Assembly (NCBI RefSeq): GCF_000015565.1
Contig: NC_008786.1
Span: 3,708,501 to 3,772,500, forward strand
DNA from: Verminephrobacter eiseniae EF01-2
GTDB lineage: Bacteria > Pseudomonadota > Gammaproteobacteria > Burkholderiales > Burkholderiaceae_C
Reading direction: 5' to 3'
Length of the DNA stretch: 64,000 nucleotides
Shown: piece by piece, positions 54,537 through 63,834 of the stretch
How positions within the stretch are numbered: the stretch's first letter is position 1
Layout: every line of letters starts with the position of its first letter
Made by a program: the position numbers and the translations under genes
Notes under the pieces: generated by a model
What the model saw: the letters and a program-made list of their open reading frames with translations, nothing else
What the model was told of the DNA's origin: nothing
Databases searched by the model: none

Positions 54537-55091
54537 CTAAGGCTTTCCGCCTGGCCCTTGGTGTTTCGTCACGCTGTCTGCGGTCATGGTGTAGCCGCTG
54601 ACGCCCAGCGTGGAGTCGGAGCGCTGTAGTCCGAATCGACCGCTCACCCACACCGCATCCATCGACCTCAGGCCCCGGACTGGCGTCGAGGCCCGGACAT
54701 GAACGATCTGATTCGCGGGCGGCGGCGGCAGATGAATGCAGGCGCCGAAGTAGGGCACCAGCAAGAACTCGCGAATCCCCTGCTTGCCTTCTTCGAGCGG
54801 CACCAGATACCCGGCAATCCTGCCTTCCTTGCCCTGCATGGCGGGCACGGTCGGCGCGCTGTCCCACACTTGGCGCATCCGGTCATAGAGCTTTTGAATG
54901 CGCGGATCAGTGTCTGGCAGCGCATCCAGATTCTGGAGGTCACGAAACGACTTCATCGGATCCCAATCCTTCGGGACGAGATCGTCCCAACTGATCTCCC
55001 GATAGTCGATGGCGTAGGCCGGAATGGCGAGCGCCGCAAGGGCGGCAACCAAGAGGTGGCGGCGCGTGGCCAGGCGGCGGGTAGTCGTCAT
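54537..55091 (-). CDS. DUF3299 secreted protein (ZrgE-like)
   Basis: A 184-residue protein with a signal sequence (RRHLLVAALAALAIPAYA) and the DUF3299 core: IDYREISWDDLVPKDWDPMKSF and GYLVPLEEGKQGIREFLLVPYFGACIHLPPPPANQIVHV. Members occur with MacB/LolE-like ABC genes and DUF2796 in zinc-responsive operons such as Vibrio zrg. GACIHxPPPPxNQ holds the likely metal-binding Cys and His. It ends 19 bases from the MITE-like element and is the last gene of its operon. Confidence 0.88.
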   Translation of the reverse strand: MTTTRRLATRRHLLVAALAALAIPAYAIDYREISWDDLVPKDWDPMKSFRDLQNLDALPDTDPRIQKLYDRMRQVWDSAPTVPAMQGKEGRIAGYLVPLEEGKQGIREFLLVPYFGACIHLPPPPANQIVHVRASTPVRGLRSMDAVWVSGRFGLQRSDSTLGVSGYTMTADSVTKHQGPGGKP

Positions 55092-55100
55092 GTGATGGCC

Positions 55101-56366
55101 TCAGATTCTTGGCGCCAGCCCGTCGGCCAGCGCCAGCCGGTATGCGCGCCAGCCGGGCAGCAGGCCCGCCAGAGAGCCAGCGAGCAGCAGGCCCGCCAGC
55201 AGCGCCCATTGCAAGTTTGTGGGTTGCGCCGCGTGCAAGGTCAGGCCATAGGCCGACTGTAGCCATGGGCCGGCAGCGACCAAGGCCCCGACCATGGCGA
55301 CAATGCCCACGGTGATGCCGGAGATGGTGACCATCGACCCCTCCAGGGCCAGGAGCAGCAGCACATGATGGGGACTGGCGCCGACGGCCCGAAGAACCGC
55401 CAATTCCCGGCGCCTTTCGTTCAGCCCGGCAAGCACCACCGAGACCAGAGCGGCCATGCTGACGGCGGCCACCAAGGCGGACATGAGCAGCAGCGCCTGC
55501 TCGCCGGTGCCGATGACATCCCACAGCTCATCCAGGGCCACCCCCGGCAAAATGGACATCAGCGGCTCGGCGGCAAATTGGTTGACCTGCCGCTGCACGG
55601 AAAATACGGCAGCGCGATTCTTCAGCCCCACGAGGGCGGCGGTGACGGCCTTGGGCTGCAGGTTCATGCTGCGCACTCGATCGGGGTCGATGTGACCGCC
55701 GGGGATGGGCGCGCCGGCAAACCAATCCACATGCAAGGCTTGCATCGCTTCGAGGCTGATGTGCACGGTGCGGTCCACGGGCGTTCCGGTGCGCGCCAGG
55801 ATGCCCGTGATCCTGAACGGCTTGTCGGCATGATCGGAAAGATGCAAATCGCCGCTGCCATGGGCCAAGGTGATGCGCTGCCCCAAGCGGTAGCCCAGCC
55901 GGTCCGCGACCTCGGCGCCGATCACGGCGTCGAACAGGTCCGCGAAGACGCTGCCTTGCTCCAGGCGCAGCGATTGCTGGTCGCCGTAGCGCAAGTGCTC
56001 GAAATAGCCCGCCGATGTCCCCAGTACCGGAAATCCGCGGTGCGAGTCCCCCAGCGAAAGCGGCACCACCCAGGCAACGCCGCGTTGCTGTCCGAGTGCC
56101 TGCACGCTGCTCCAGCGGATATCGTTGGTGGCGGCGCCAATGTGGAAAACCGCGTAGAGCAGCAACTGTATGGAGCCCGTCCGCGCGCCGACGATCAGGT
56201 CCGTGCCCGAGACGGCGCTGGTAAAGCTGTCGCGCAGATCGGTGCGGATGCGTTCCACGCCGATCAGCATGAAGGTCGACAACGCGATGGAGCACACGGT
56301 GAGCACGAGCGTGAAGCGCCGGTTCCAGGCGCTGCGCCATGCCAGGCCAAGGAGAAATCCGGTCAT
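55101..56366 (-). CDS. FtsX/MacB-type ABC permease of the zrg-like operon
   Basis: A 421-residue membrane protein: an N-terminal helix (SAWNRRFTLVLTVCSIALSTFMLIGVERIRTDL), a periplasmic MacB_PCD-like domain, and three C-terminal helices with LNERRRELAVLRAVGASPHHVLLLLALEGSMVT, the FtsX signature. Such permeases do not import but drive extracytoplasmic mechanochemistry. The start overlaps the ATPase stop by four bases. Confidence 0.9.
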   Translation of the reverse strand: MTGFLLGLAWRSAWNRRFTLVLTVCSIALSTFMLIGVERIRTDLRDSFTSAVSGTDLIVGARTGSIQLLLYAVFHIGAATNDIRWSSVQALGQQRGVAWVVPLSLGDSHRGFPVLGTSAGYFEHLRYGDQQSLRLEQGSVFADLFDAVIGAEVADRLGYRLGQRITLAHGSGDLHLSDHADKPFRITGILARTGTPVDRTVHISLEAMQALHVDWFAGAPIPGGHIDPDRVRSMNLQPKAVTAALVGLKNRAAVFSVQRQVNQFAAEPLMSILPGVALDELWDVIGTGEQALLLMSALVAAVSMAALVSVVLAGLNERRRELAVLRAVGASPHHVLLLLALEGSMVTISGITVGIVAMVGALVAAGPWLQSAYGLTLHAAQPTNLQWALLAGLLLAGSLAGLLPGWRAYRLALADGLAPRI

Positions 56367-57091
56367 GCCGGCGCTGCCTCTGCCGCTACGGCCTCGTTGA
56401 TCGAGGGCAGCAGAATCTGGCGCGGGAAATGTTCCGCGATGCGCCTGTCGTGGCTCACGAACACCAATGTGCTGCCGGCCTCGTCGCAGGCGGACAGCAG
56501 CCATTGGAGGAACGCTGCGCGCCGGTCCTCGTCCAGTGCGGATGTCGGTTCATCGGCGATGACCACGGCCGGGCGACCGATCAGCGCGCGCGCTGCCGCC
56601 ACCCGCTGTTGCTGGCCGACCGAGAGATCGCGCGCGGGCCGGCTCCACAGCGCGCGTTCCAGCCCCATGGCGTCCAGCCAGGTCTGCGCGTCGCAGGTGA
56701 TCGAGCCCGATTGCCGGGCTGCCGCCATGCGGCGCAGGGCCGAGAAGCGGCAGGGCGCCAGAACGTTGTCCATCACGCTCAGATACGGCAGCAGATTGAA
56801 CTGCTGAAAGATGTAGCCCACATGATCCACCCGGTACCGATCACGCGCGGCGACCCGCATGTCGCGCCAGCTTTGCCCCAGCAACGAGGCATGGCCTTCC
56901 TGCGGCAGCAGCACACCCGCCATCAGCGACAGCAGGCTGCTCTTGCCGCAGCCGCTCGGGCCGTGCAGGAATACCCGTTCCCCGGCAGCGATCCGCAGTG
57001 CCGCGATGTTCAGGCAGTCCCCCTGGCTGCGCGGCCAGGCGAAACGCAGATTTGCCAACTCCATCACGCAGGCGCCAGGCACTACTGACAC
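56363..57091 (-). CDS. MacB/LolD-type ABC ATPase of the zrg-like operon
   Basis: A 242-residue ATPase. Walker A is HGPSGCGKSSLLSLMAGVLLPQEG, signature LSVGQQQRVAAARALIG, Walker [18 protein letters not shown], switch His VSHDRRIA. The signature has Val where Gly is usual (LSVGQ), as often in LolD relatives. The start is GTG at 57091 one base after the DUF2796 stop; ATG 57064 is an alternative. Confidence 0.9.
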   Translation of the reverse strand: MSVVPGACVMELANLRFAWPRSQGDCLNIAALRIAAGERVFLHGPSGCGKSSLLSLMAGVLLPQEGHASLLGQSWRDMRVAARDRYRVDHVGYIFQQFNLLPYLSVMDNVLAPCRFSALRRMAAARQSGSITCDAQTWLDAMGLERALWSRPARDLSVGQQQRVAAARALIGRPAVVIADEPTSALDEDRRAAFLQWLLSACDEAGSTLVFVSHDRRIAEHFPRQILLPSINEAVAAEAAPA

Positions 57092-57092
57092 C

Positions 57093-57689
57093 TCAGCGGC
57101 CCCAGCCCAACCTGGGCGATGGGGCGCTCAGTCGGCGTTTGAACTGGCCCTGGGGTGCGGCCACCTGCGCATCGATGGTGCGGATGCCCTCGAATGCGTT
57201 GAACAACTGGATGTCGATGTAGCGCGCGGCGCTCGCCTTGGCGCAAGAAAACACAACCGTCATGTCGATGTCGGCATGCTCGTCTTGCTGGCCGGCCGCC
57301 GGCTTCTTCCTGGTCGCCGGTTCCGGCCCGTGTTCAGATTCCTCTTCGGCGTCTCCAAGGCCCAGCGCCTGCGAGCTCAGCGCCACCCTGGACAGCTTGC
57401 ATTCGGCCGCAGGATCGGGCCGAAAGAGTCGATCCGCTGCATTCAGTCGCGCCACCATGTCCGCCACACGCTTTTTCTGCGCATCGGTGCGGGGGGCATG
57501 TTCGAACCCGAGAAAACTGTCCAGCGGGGATTCGATTTCCAGGGTGATGGACCGGGCATCGATCGCCACGTCCAGTTCCAGACGACCGTGCGTATGGGCA
57601 TGTTCGTCAGCGCTGGCCGCCGCAGCCCAGATCGATAGAGCGAGGGCCGCGCAGTGGGCGCGCCGGAAATGGCGCGGAGGACGATCCAT
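57093..57689 (-). CDS. DUF2796 periplasmic zinc-binding protein (ZrgA-like)
   Basis: A 198-residue exported protein. After the signal peptide comes DEHAHTHGRLELDVAIDARSITLEIESPLDSFLGFEHAPRT, the DUF2796 start with its metal-binding His cluster. A central acidic/charged loop and DEHADIDMTVVFSCAKASAARYIDIQLFNAFEGIRTIDAQVAAPQGQ close the domain. ZrgA of Vibrio is a Zur-regulated periplasmic zinc protein with the same fold. It is first in the operon, with a GATAA palindrome 61 bases upstream. Confidence 0.88.
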   Translation of the reverse strand: MDRPPRHFRRAHCAALALSIWAAAASADEHAHTHGRLELDVAIDARSITLEIESPLDSFLGFEHAPRTDAQKKRVADMVARLNAADRLFRPDPAAECKLSRVALSSQALGLGDAEEESEHGPEPATRKKPAAGQQDEHADIDMTVVFSCAKASAARYIDIQLFNAFEGIRTIDAQVAAPQGQFKRRLSAPSPRLGWGR

Positions 57690-57749
57690 CGGAACTCCTT
57701 GGTGGGCTGAAGGTTCGACCCTGGCAGGGCGCCAGCGTCTCGGCTTACT

Positions 57750-57763
57750 GATAAGCCATTATC
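57750..57763. promoter_or_regulatory. Probable Zur operator of the zrg-like operon
   Basis: GATAA and TTATC form a perfect inverted repeat around GCCA, upstream of the DUF2796 start on the minus strand. The half-site resembles the zur/znuC intergenic palindrome, which is the only basis for assigning the same regulator. Confidence 0.5.
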
Positions 57764-57839
57764 GGAAAAGTTCAACCCGGTTCCGACAAGGCAGCCCGGC
57801 GAGGTCCCGAATGGCACGCTAAGGCGCTCCTGAGCCGTA

Positions 57840-58475
57840 TCAATCCGGGCTTGCCGCTTCCAAACCCTGGGCGAAATGCGCCCGCATGGCCTGCTCCGTG
57901 GCCCGGGCGTCGCGTGCCAGCAGGGCGGCAAGGATGGCGCGGTGCTCATGCAGCGAGTCGTCGATCCGCCCCTGCTTGAACAGCGAGTGGTGGCGGTTGA
58001 GCTTCATCACCTTGCGCAAATCGGCCACCATCTGGCTGCGCCAGCGGTTGTTGGCCAGTTCCAGCAGCCGCATGTGAAAGCGCTCGTTCAGCGCAAAAAA
58101 GCGCTCGCGTTCGTCGGCTGCGGCCTCCAGGTCAGCGTGCAGGTCTTGCAGCGCCTGCAACTGGGCTGCCGTCGCGGTGCTGGCGACGACAGCGGCCGCG
58201 TCGCTTTCGAGCAGGCCCAGCAGGTGGTAGACATCGCGCAGGTCCCGTTCGGACACCTCGGTCACATAGGCGCCGCGGCGCAGTTTCATGGTGACCAGTC
58301 CTTCGGTTGCCAGAACTTTCAGCGCCTCGCGCAGCGGCGTGCGGCTGATGCCGAATTCTTCAGCGATCTTCAATTCGTCGATCCAATGGCCGGGCTGCAG
58401 TGCGCGGCGGAAGATGCGCTGGCGCAGTTGCTCGGCCACTTCTTCATACAGTGCGCGGGGCTTCAGGGCAGGCAT
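57840..58475 (-). CDS. GntR-family regulator (FadR/FCD subgroup)
   Basis: A 211-residue regulator: winged helix ALYEEVAEQLRQRIFRRALQPGHWIDELKIAEEFGISRTPLREALKVLATEGLVTMKLRRGAYVTEVSE and an all-helical FCD domain with metal-type residues in FHMRLLELANN and DDSLHEHRAILAAL. It diverges from the methylmalonyl-CoA mutase gene, the usual arrangement in Comamonadaceae, so it probably represses the propionate/methylmalonyl block. The 196 bases between them contain an AT-rich likely promoter near 58500-58530. Confidence 0.9.
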   Translation of the reverse strand: MPALKPRALYEEVAEQLRQRIFRRALQPGHWIDELKIAEEFGISRTPLREALKVLATEGLVTMKLRRGAYVTEVSERDLRDVYHLLGLLESDAAAVVASTATAAQLQALQDLHADLEAAADERERFFALNERFHMRLLELANNRWRSQMVADLRKVMKLNRHHSLFKQGRIDDSLHEHRAILAALLARDARATEQAMRAHFAQGLEAASPD

Positions 58476-58671
58476 GGGCCCGATTGTAAGACGGGCCGAA
58501 TATTTTGAATGAATAATTACGAAAGAGGTAAACTCTGCGCCGCATCGGGGTTCGCCTGCATGCCTTTGCACGTTGTTCCATGCCCCTGTACGCCGTTGCA
58601 CGCCGCGGCCCCATGCCCGAATGCCATCGCGGGCCTGGACGCCACCCGCCTTCTTCGGAGAAGCCTTCACC

Positions 58672-60867
58672 ATGAGTGACAAGCCCCACAGCACCGCCCC
58701 CGAGTTCGCCGCTGCTTCGCTCGAAGCCTGGGCCAAAGCCGCTGCCAAGTCGGCGCCTGGTGGCGCTGTCGGCGCTCTGAACTGGGTCACGCCCGATGGC
58801 ATTACCGTCAAGCCGCTGTACACCGCTGCGGACACGGCCGGGCTGCGCTACGCCGACACGCTGCCCGGCTTTGAGCCTTATCTGCGCGGCCCGCAGGCCA
58901 CGATGTATGCGGTGCGCCCCTGGACCATCCGCCAGTACGCAGGGTTCTCGACCGCCGAGGAGTCCAACGCCTTCTACCGCAAGGCGCTGGCGGCGGGAGG
59001 GCAGGGGGTGTCGGTGGCGTTCGACCTGGCCACGCACCGTGGCTATGACAGCGACCATCCCCGGGTGACGGGGGATGTGGGCAAGGCCGGTGTGGCGATC
59101 GACTCGGTCGAGGACATGAAGATTTTGTTCGACCAGATTCCGCTGGACCAGGTGTCGGTCTCGATGACCATGAACGGCGCGGTGCTGCCCGTGCTGGCCG
59201 GCTATGTGGTGGCGGCCGAGGAGCAGGGCGTGCGCCAGGAGCAGCTCTCCGGGACGATTCAGAACGATATCCTGAAAGAGTTCATGGTGCGCAATACCTA
59301 TATCTATCCGCCCAAGCCGTCGATGCGGATCATTGGCGACATCATCGGCTACACGGCCAGCCACATGCCCCGGTTCAACTCGATCTCGATCTCGGGCTAC
59401 CACATGCAAGAGGCCGGAGCCAACCAGGCGCTGGAGTTGGCCTTCACGCTGGCCGATGGCAAGGAGTATGTGAAGACTGCGCTGGCCCGGGGCATGGATG
59501 TCGATGAGTTCGCCGGGCGCCTGTCGTTCTTCTGGGCCGTAGGCATGAATTTCTATCTGGAGGTGGCCAAGATGCGCGCGGCACGCCTGCTGTGGTGCCG
59601 CATCATGAAGCAGACCGGGGCCAGAAATCCCAAGAGCCTGATGCTGCGCACGCATTGCCAGACCTCGGGCTGGTCGCTGACCGAGCAGGACCCTTACAAC
59701 AACGTGGTGCGCACCACCATCGAGGCCATGGCGGCGGTGTTTGGCGGCACGCAGAGCTTGCACACCAACGCATTCGATGAAGCCATCGCGCTGCCCACCG
59801 AGTTCAGCGCCCGCATTGCGCGCAATACGCAGCTCATCCTCCAGGAGGAGACCCACATCGCCAAGGTGATCGACCCCTGGGCCGGCTCGTACATGATGGA
59901 AAAACTCACGCAGGATATGGCCGATGCGGCGTGGGCCATCATCGAAGAAGTCGAGGCCATGGGCGGCATGACCCGGGCGGTGGACAGCGGCTGGGCCAAG
60001 CTGAAGATCGAAGCCGCTGCCGCGCAAAAACAGGCCCGCATCGATAGCGGCCAGGACGTGATCGTGGGCGTGAACAAATACCAGCCCGGGACCGAGGATG
60101 TCATCGAGGTGCGCGACATCGACAACGTGGCGGTGCGCCACGGGCAAATTGCCCGTCTGCAAAAAATGAAAGCGGGGCGCGACACCGCCGGCGTGCACGC
60201 GGCACTGGACGCCATCACGCTTGCGGCGCAGAACGGCTCGGGGAACCTGCTGGAACTGAGCATTCAGGCGATGCGCTTGCGGGCCACCGTGGGGGAAGTG
60301 AGCGACGCGCTGGAAAAAGCCTTTGGCCGGCACCGCGCAGACAGCAACAAGGTCTCGGGCGTATACGCGGCGGCCTACGACAGCGCGCAGGCGGACACCA
60401 TGGAATACTGGAATGCGCTGAAGGCCGACATTGCCGCCTTTGCCGACAAACAGGGGCGCCGCCCGCGCGTCATGGTCAGCAAACTGGGCCAGGATGGCCA
60501 CGACCGTGGCGCCAAGGTCGTGGCCACGGCCTTTGCCGACCTGGGCTTTGACGTGGACATCGGCCCGCTGTTCCAGACGCCCGAGGAATGCGCACGCCAG
60601 GCGATCGAAAACGACGTGCACGCCGTGGGCGTGTCCACACTGGCCGCCGGCCACAAAACGCTGGTGCCGGCCATCATTGCCGCGCTCAAGGCGCAGGGGG
60701 CCGACGACATCATCGTGTTCGTCGGCGGGGTGATTCCGCGCCAGGACTACGATTTTCTGTACGCCGCCGGTGTGCATGGCATCTACGGCCCGGGCACGCC
60801 GATTCCGGTCAGCGCACGCGACGTACTGCGCCAGATCGAAAAGACGCTCGCGGCGACGGGCAAGTAA
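58672..60867 (+). CDS. scpA: Methylmalonyl-CoA mutase
   Basis: A 731-residue adenosylcobalamin enzyme converting methylmalonyl-CoA and succinyl-CoA. The N-terminal barrel shows [38 protein letters not shown] and [26 protein letters not shown]; the C-terminal B12 domain has [30 protein letters not shown] with the axial His and [14 protein letters not shown]. Length equals the E. coli homodimeric form. Start 58672 matches homologues. It heads the propionate block. Confidence 0.97.
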   Translation: MSDKPHSTAPEFAAASLEAWAKAAAKSAPGGAVGALNWVTPDGITVKPLYTAADTAGLRYADTLPGFEPYLRGPQATMYAVRPWTIRQYAGFSTAEESNAFYRKALAAGGQGVSVAFDLATHRGYDSDHPRVTGDVGKAGVAIDSVEDMKILFDQIPLDQVSVSMTMNGAVLPVLAGYVVAAEEQGVRQEQLSGTIQNDILKEFMVRNTYIYPPKPSMRIIGDIIGYTASHMPRFNSISISGYHMQEAGANQALELAFTLADGKEYVKTALARGMDVDEFAGRLSFFWAVGMNFYLEVAKMRAARLLWCRIMKQTGARNPKSLMLRTHCQTSGWSLTEQDPYNNVVRTTIEAMAAVFGGTQSLHTNAFDEAIALPTEFSARIARNTQLILQEETHIAKVIDPWAGSYMMEKLTQDMADAAWAIIEEVEAMGGMTRAVDSGWAKLKIEAAAAQKQARIDSGQDVIVGVNKYQPGTEDVIEVRDIDNVAVRHGQIARLQKMKAGRDTAGVHAALDAITLAAQNGSGNLLELSIQAMRLRATVGEVSDALEKAFGRHRADSNKVSGVYAAAYDSAQADTMEYWNALKADIAAFADKQGRRPRVMVSKLGQDGHDRGAKVVATAFADLGFDVDIGPLFQTPEECARQAIENDVHAVGVSTLAAGHKTLVPAIIAALKAQGADDIIVFVGGVIPRQDYDFLYAAGVHGIYGPGTPIPVSARDVLRQIEKTLAATGK

Positions 60868-60899
60868 AAAGCACCTGCCCATGAAAACGCAAATCATCC

Positions 60900-61063
60900 T
60901 GGTGTCGCGTCACCGATCAGATGTCGTAGGCTGCGCGCAGCCATCGGAGCGCAGCGCAAGGCGCAGCGCGCAGCCCATACCGAGCGTATTGGCAAGCGAT
61001 GCAACGCCGCGATGCGCTCCGATGGCCGGCGCAGACCGACAAATGATCGGTGACGCGACACTA
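60900..61063. mobile_element. MITE-like element, copy 3
   Basis: About 164 bases from TGTCGCGTCACCGATCA to TGATCGGTGACGCGACACTA, in the same orientation as copy 2 and nearly identical to it. It is inserted between the mutase and its chaperone gene, 33 bases after the mutase stop. The 140 bases that follow (61064-61202) code for a short unrecognised frame ending [11 protein letters not shown]. Confidence 0.88.
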
Positions 61064-61202
61064 GTGGACTTGGAGAATCACTCCGTGTTTGCCAATCAAC
61101 TGGATGACTCTCAAATCGAAACAGTGGTCAATGGTTTGATAGGGCGAGCATATGTGTCCGTGTCTGAAGACCAGGAAAAGCTGCGCTACCCGGAGTCGCT
61201 GG

Positions 61203-62234
61203 ATGCGTGATGCGATATTGCATGGCGACGCATCCGTCCAGCGCCGCGCCATCGCCAAAGCCATTACCCTGCTGGAATCCACGCGGGCGCAGCATCGCGC
61301 GCAGGGCGATGCGCTGCTGACGGCGCTGTTGCCATACACCGGCAAGTCTTTGCGCCTGGGGTTCAGCGGCGTGCCGGGGGTGGGCAAATCCACCTTGATC
61401 GAGGCGCTGGGGCTGTACCTGATCGACCAGGGCCGGCGCGTGGCGGTGCTCACCATCGACCCGTCGAGTTCCGTATCGGGTGGCTCCATCCTGGGCGACA
61501 AGACGCGCATGGAAAAGCTGTCCATGCACGAGCAGGCGTTTATCCGCCCCAGCCCGAGCAGCGGCACGCTGGGCGGCGTGGCCGAAAAGACCCGCGAGGC
61601 CATGCTGGTGTGCGAAGCGGCGGGCTACGACATCGTCATCGTCGAAACCGTGGGCGTGGGCCAAAGCGAGGTGGCGGTGGCGGGCATGACGGACATGCTG
61701 GTGCTGATGCAGTTGCCCAACGCCGGCGATGACCTGCAGGCCATCAAGAAAGGCGTGCTGGAACTGGCCGATCTGGTGCTCATCAACAAGGCCGACATCG
61801 ATGCCGATGCCGCCACACGGGCCCAAGCGCAGATCAGTTCCGGCCTGCAGTTGACGGAAATACACGGACACGCCAGCGCGCACCCGCAGCCGCAGGCGGC
61901 GGCGGGCGCGCAACGCGCGGCGCACTGGCAGCCCCGGGTCATCACATCGAGCGCATTGCATGGCCAGGGCATTGACACCTTGTGGGCGGCTGTGCGCGAA
62001 TTTCAAACGCTGCAAATGGCCAATGGCGCGTTCCACACGAGGCGCCAGAGCCAGGCGCTGGCGTGGATGTGGCAGCGCATCGACGCCGGGCTGAAGCAGT
62101 CTTTCAAAAACCACCCGGCCGTGCGCCAGCAACTGCCGCAACTCAGCGCCGCAGTGCAGTCCGGGCAGATCGCGGCCAGCACGGCTGCGCGCCATCTGCT
62201 TGCGGCGGCCGTCGGCGAGGTCCCAACGGATTGA
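61203..62234 (+). CDS. meaB: MeaB/ArgK G-protein chaperone of methylmalonyl-CoA mutase
   Basis: A GTPase of about 343 residues that guards cofactor loading of the mutase. The P-loop is [18 protein letters not shown], followed by [54 protein letters not shown] and [11 protein letters not shown]. Start 61203 gives [28 protein letters not shown], close to family N-termini; the frame is open to ATG 61152, which would add 17 unrelated residues. The natural 5' end may have been altered by the MITE-like insertion upstream. Confidence 0.92.
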   Translation: MRDAILHGDASVQRRAIAKAITLLESTRAQHRAQGDALLTALLPYTGKSLRLGFSGVPGVGKSTLIEALGLYLIDQGRRVAVLTIDPSSSVSGGSILGDKTRMEKLSMHEQAFIRPSPSSGTLGGVAEKTREAMLVCEAAGYDIVIVETVGVGQSEVAVAGMTDMLVLMQLPNAGDDLQAIKKGVLELADLVLINKADIDADAATRAQAQISSGLQLTEIHGHASAHPQPQAAAGAQRAAHWQPRVITSSALHGQGIDTLWAAVREFQTLQMANGAFHTRRQSQALAWMWQRIDAGLKQSFKNHPAVRQQLPQLSAAVQSGQIAASTAARHLLAAAVGEVPTD

Positions 62235-62266
62235 GCCGAAAAGATCGAACCGCGGAGAAAGAAACC

Positions 62267-63799
62267 ATGCACGACATCCTTGCGCAGCTCGAAATCAAGC
62301 GCGAACGCGCGCGCCAGGGCGGTGGCGAGAAACGCATCGCCACCCAGCACGCAAAAGGCAAGCTCACGGCGCGTGAGCGCCTGGAACTGTTGCTCGACGA
62401 TGGCACGTTTGAAGAGTGGGACATGTTTGTCGAGCACCGCTGCGTGGACTTTGGCATGCAGGAGCAGAAAGTGCCCGGCGACGGCGTGGTCACCGGCTAC
62501 GGCATGATCAATGGCCGCCTGGTGTTCGTGTTCAGCCAGGACTTCACCGTGTTTGGCGGCGCGCTGTCGGAGGCGCACGCCGAGAAGATTTGCAAGGTGA
62601 TGGACCAGGCCATGAAGGTCGGCGCCCCCGTCATCGGCCTGAACGACTCGGGCGGTGCGCGCATACAGGAGGGCGTGGCGTCCCTGGGCGGCTATGCCGA
62701 TGTGTTCCAGCGCAACGTGCTGGCCAGCGGCGTGATTCCGCAGATCAGCATGATCATGGGACCGAGCGCCGGTGGCGCGGTATACAGCCCGGCCATGACC
62801 GACTTCATCTTCATGGTCAAGGATTCCAGCTACATGTTCGTCACCGGCCCCGAAGTGGTCAAAACCGTGACGCATGAAGAAGTCAGCGCCGAAGAACTGG
62901 GCGGCGCCATCACCCACTCCACCAAGAGCGGCGTGGCCGATCTGGCCTTCGACAACGATGTGCAAGCGCTGCTGATGCTGCGCCGCCTGTACAACTACCT
63001 GCCGCTGAGCAACCGCGAGAAAGCGCCGGTGCGCCAAAGCGGCGACCCGATAGAGCGGCAGGAGCCAAGCCTGGACACCCTGGTGCCCGAGCACCCGAAC
63101 AAGCCATACGACATGCAGGAGTTGATCGTCAAAACCGTCGACGATGGCGACTTCTTCGAGTTGCAGCCCGAGTACGCCAAGAACATCCTGATCGGCTTTG
63201 CCCGCATGGACGGCCAGACCGTCGGCATCGTGGCCAACCAGCCGCTGGTGCTGGCCGGCTGCCTGGACATCAAAAGCAGCATCAAGGCCGCGCGCTTCGT
63301 GCGCTTTTGCGATGCGTTCAACATTCCCGTCGTCACCTTTGTCGATGTGCCCGGCTTCATGCCCGGCACCGGCCAAGAATACGGCGGCATCATCAAGCAT
63401 GGCGCCAAGCTGCTGTACGCCTATGCCGAGTGCACGGTGCCCAAGATCACCGTCATCACCCGCAAAGCCTATGGCGGGGCCTACGATGTGATGAGCTCCA
63501 AGCACCTGCGCGGCGACGTGAACCTGGCCTGGCCGAGCGCCGAAATTGCCGTCATGGGCGCCAAGGGGGCGGTGGAAATCATCTTTCGCGAAGACAAGAA
63601 CGACCCGGTCAAGCTCGCCGCCCGCGAAGCCGGCTACAAGGAGCGCTTTGCCAACCCGTTCGTGGCCGGTGCCCGTGGCTTCATCGACGACGTGATCATG
63701 CCGCACGAGACGCGCAAACGCATCTGTCGCAGCCTGCTGATGCTGCGTGACAAAAAGCTGCAAAATCCTTGGCGCAAGCATGGCAACATCCCGCTGTAA
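62267..63799 (+). CDS. pccB: Propionyl-CoA carboxylase beta (carboxyltransferase) subunit
   Basis: A 510-residue biotin-dependent carboxyltransferase. [62 protein letters not shown] and [40 protein letters not shown] are the acyl-CoA and biotin-site motifs. It makes methylmalonyl-CoA from propionyl-CoA for the mutase. A GCGGAGAAAG site precedes ATG 62267. The alpha subunit should lie beyond the window. Confidence 0.97.
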   Translation: MHDILAQLEIKRERARQGGGEKRIATQHAKGKLTARERLELLLDDGTFEEWDMFVEHRCVDFGMQEQKVPGDGVVTGYGMINGRLVFVFSQDFTVFGGALSEAHAEKICKVMDQAMKVGAPVIGLNDSGGARIQEGVASLGGYADVFQRNVLASGVIPQISMIMGPSAGGAVYSPAMTDFIFMVKDSSYMFVTGPEVVKTVTHEEVSAEELGGAITHSTKSGVADLAFDNDVQALLMLRRLYNYLPLSNREKAPVRQSGDPIERQEPSLDTLVPEHPNKPYDMQELIVKTVDDGDFFELQPEYAKNILIGFARMDGQTVGIVANQPLVLAGCLDIKSSIKAARFVRFCDAFNIPVVTFVDVPGFMPGTGQEYGGIIKHGAKLLYAYAECTVPKITVITRKAYGGAYDVMSSKHLRGDVNLAWPSAEIAVMGAKGAVEIIFREDKNDPVKLAAREAGYKERFANPFVAGARGFIDDVIMPHETRKRICRSLLMLRDKKLQNPWRKHGNIPL

Positions 63800-63834
63800 G
63801 GCGCCCCCTGCAGGCCGCCATCGAAAGGCATGCC

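Noticed and set aside
58476..58671. A cobalamin riboswitch in front of methylmalonyl-CoA mutase
   Set aside because: The gap is short and I find no B12-box-like sequence or the extended paired structure of that riboswitch; the divergent GntR regulator explains control better.
58444..60897. An 817-codon minus-strand frame across methylmalonyl-CoA mutase
   Set aside because: It mirrors the codon pattern of the mutase and has only low-complexity His/Arg/Gly sequence.
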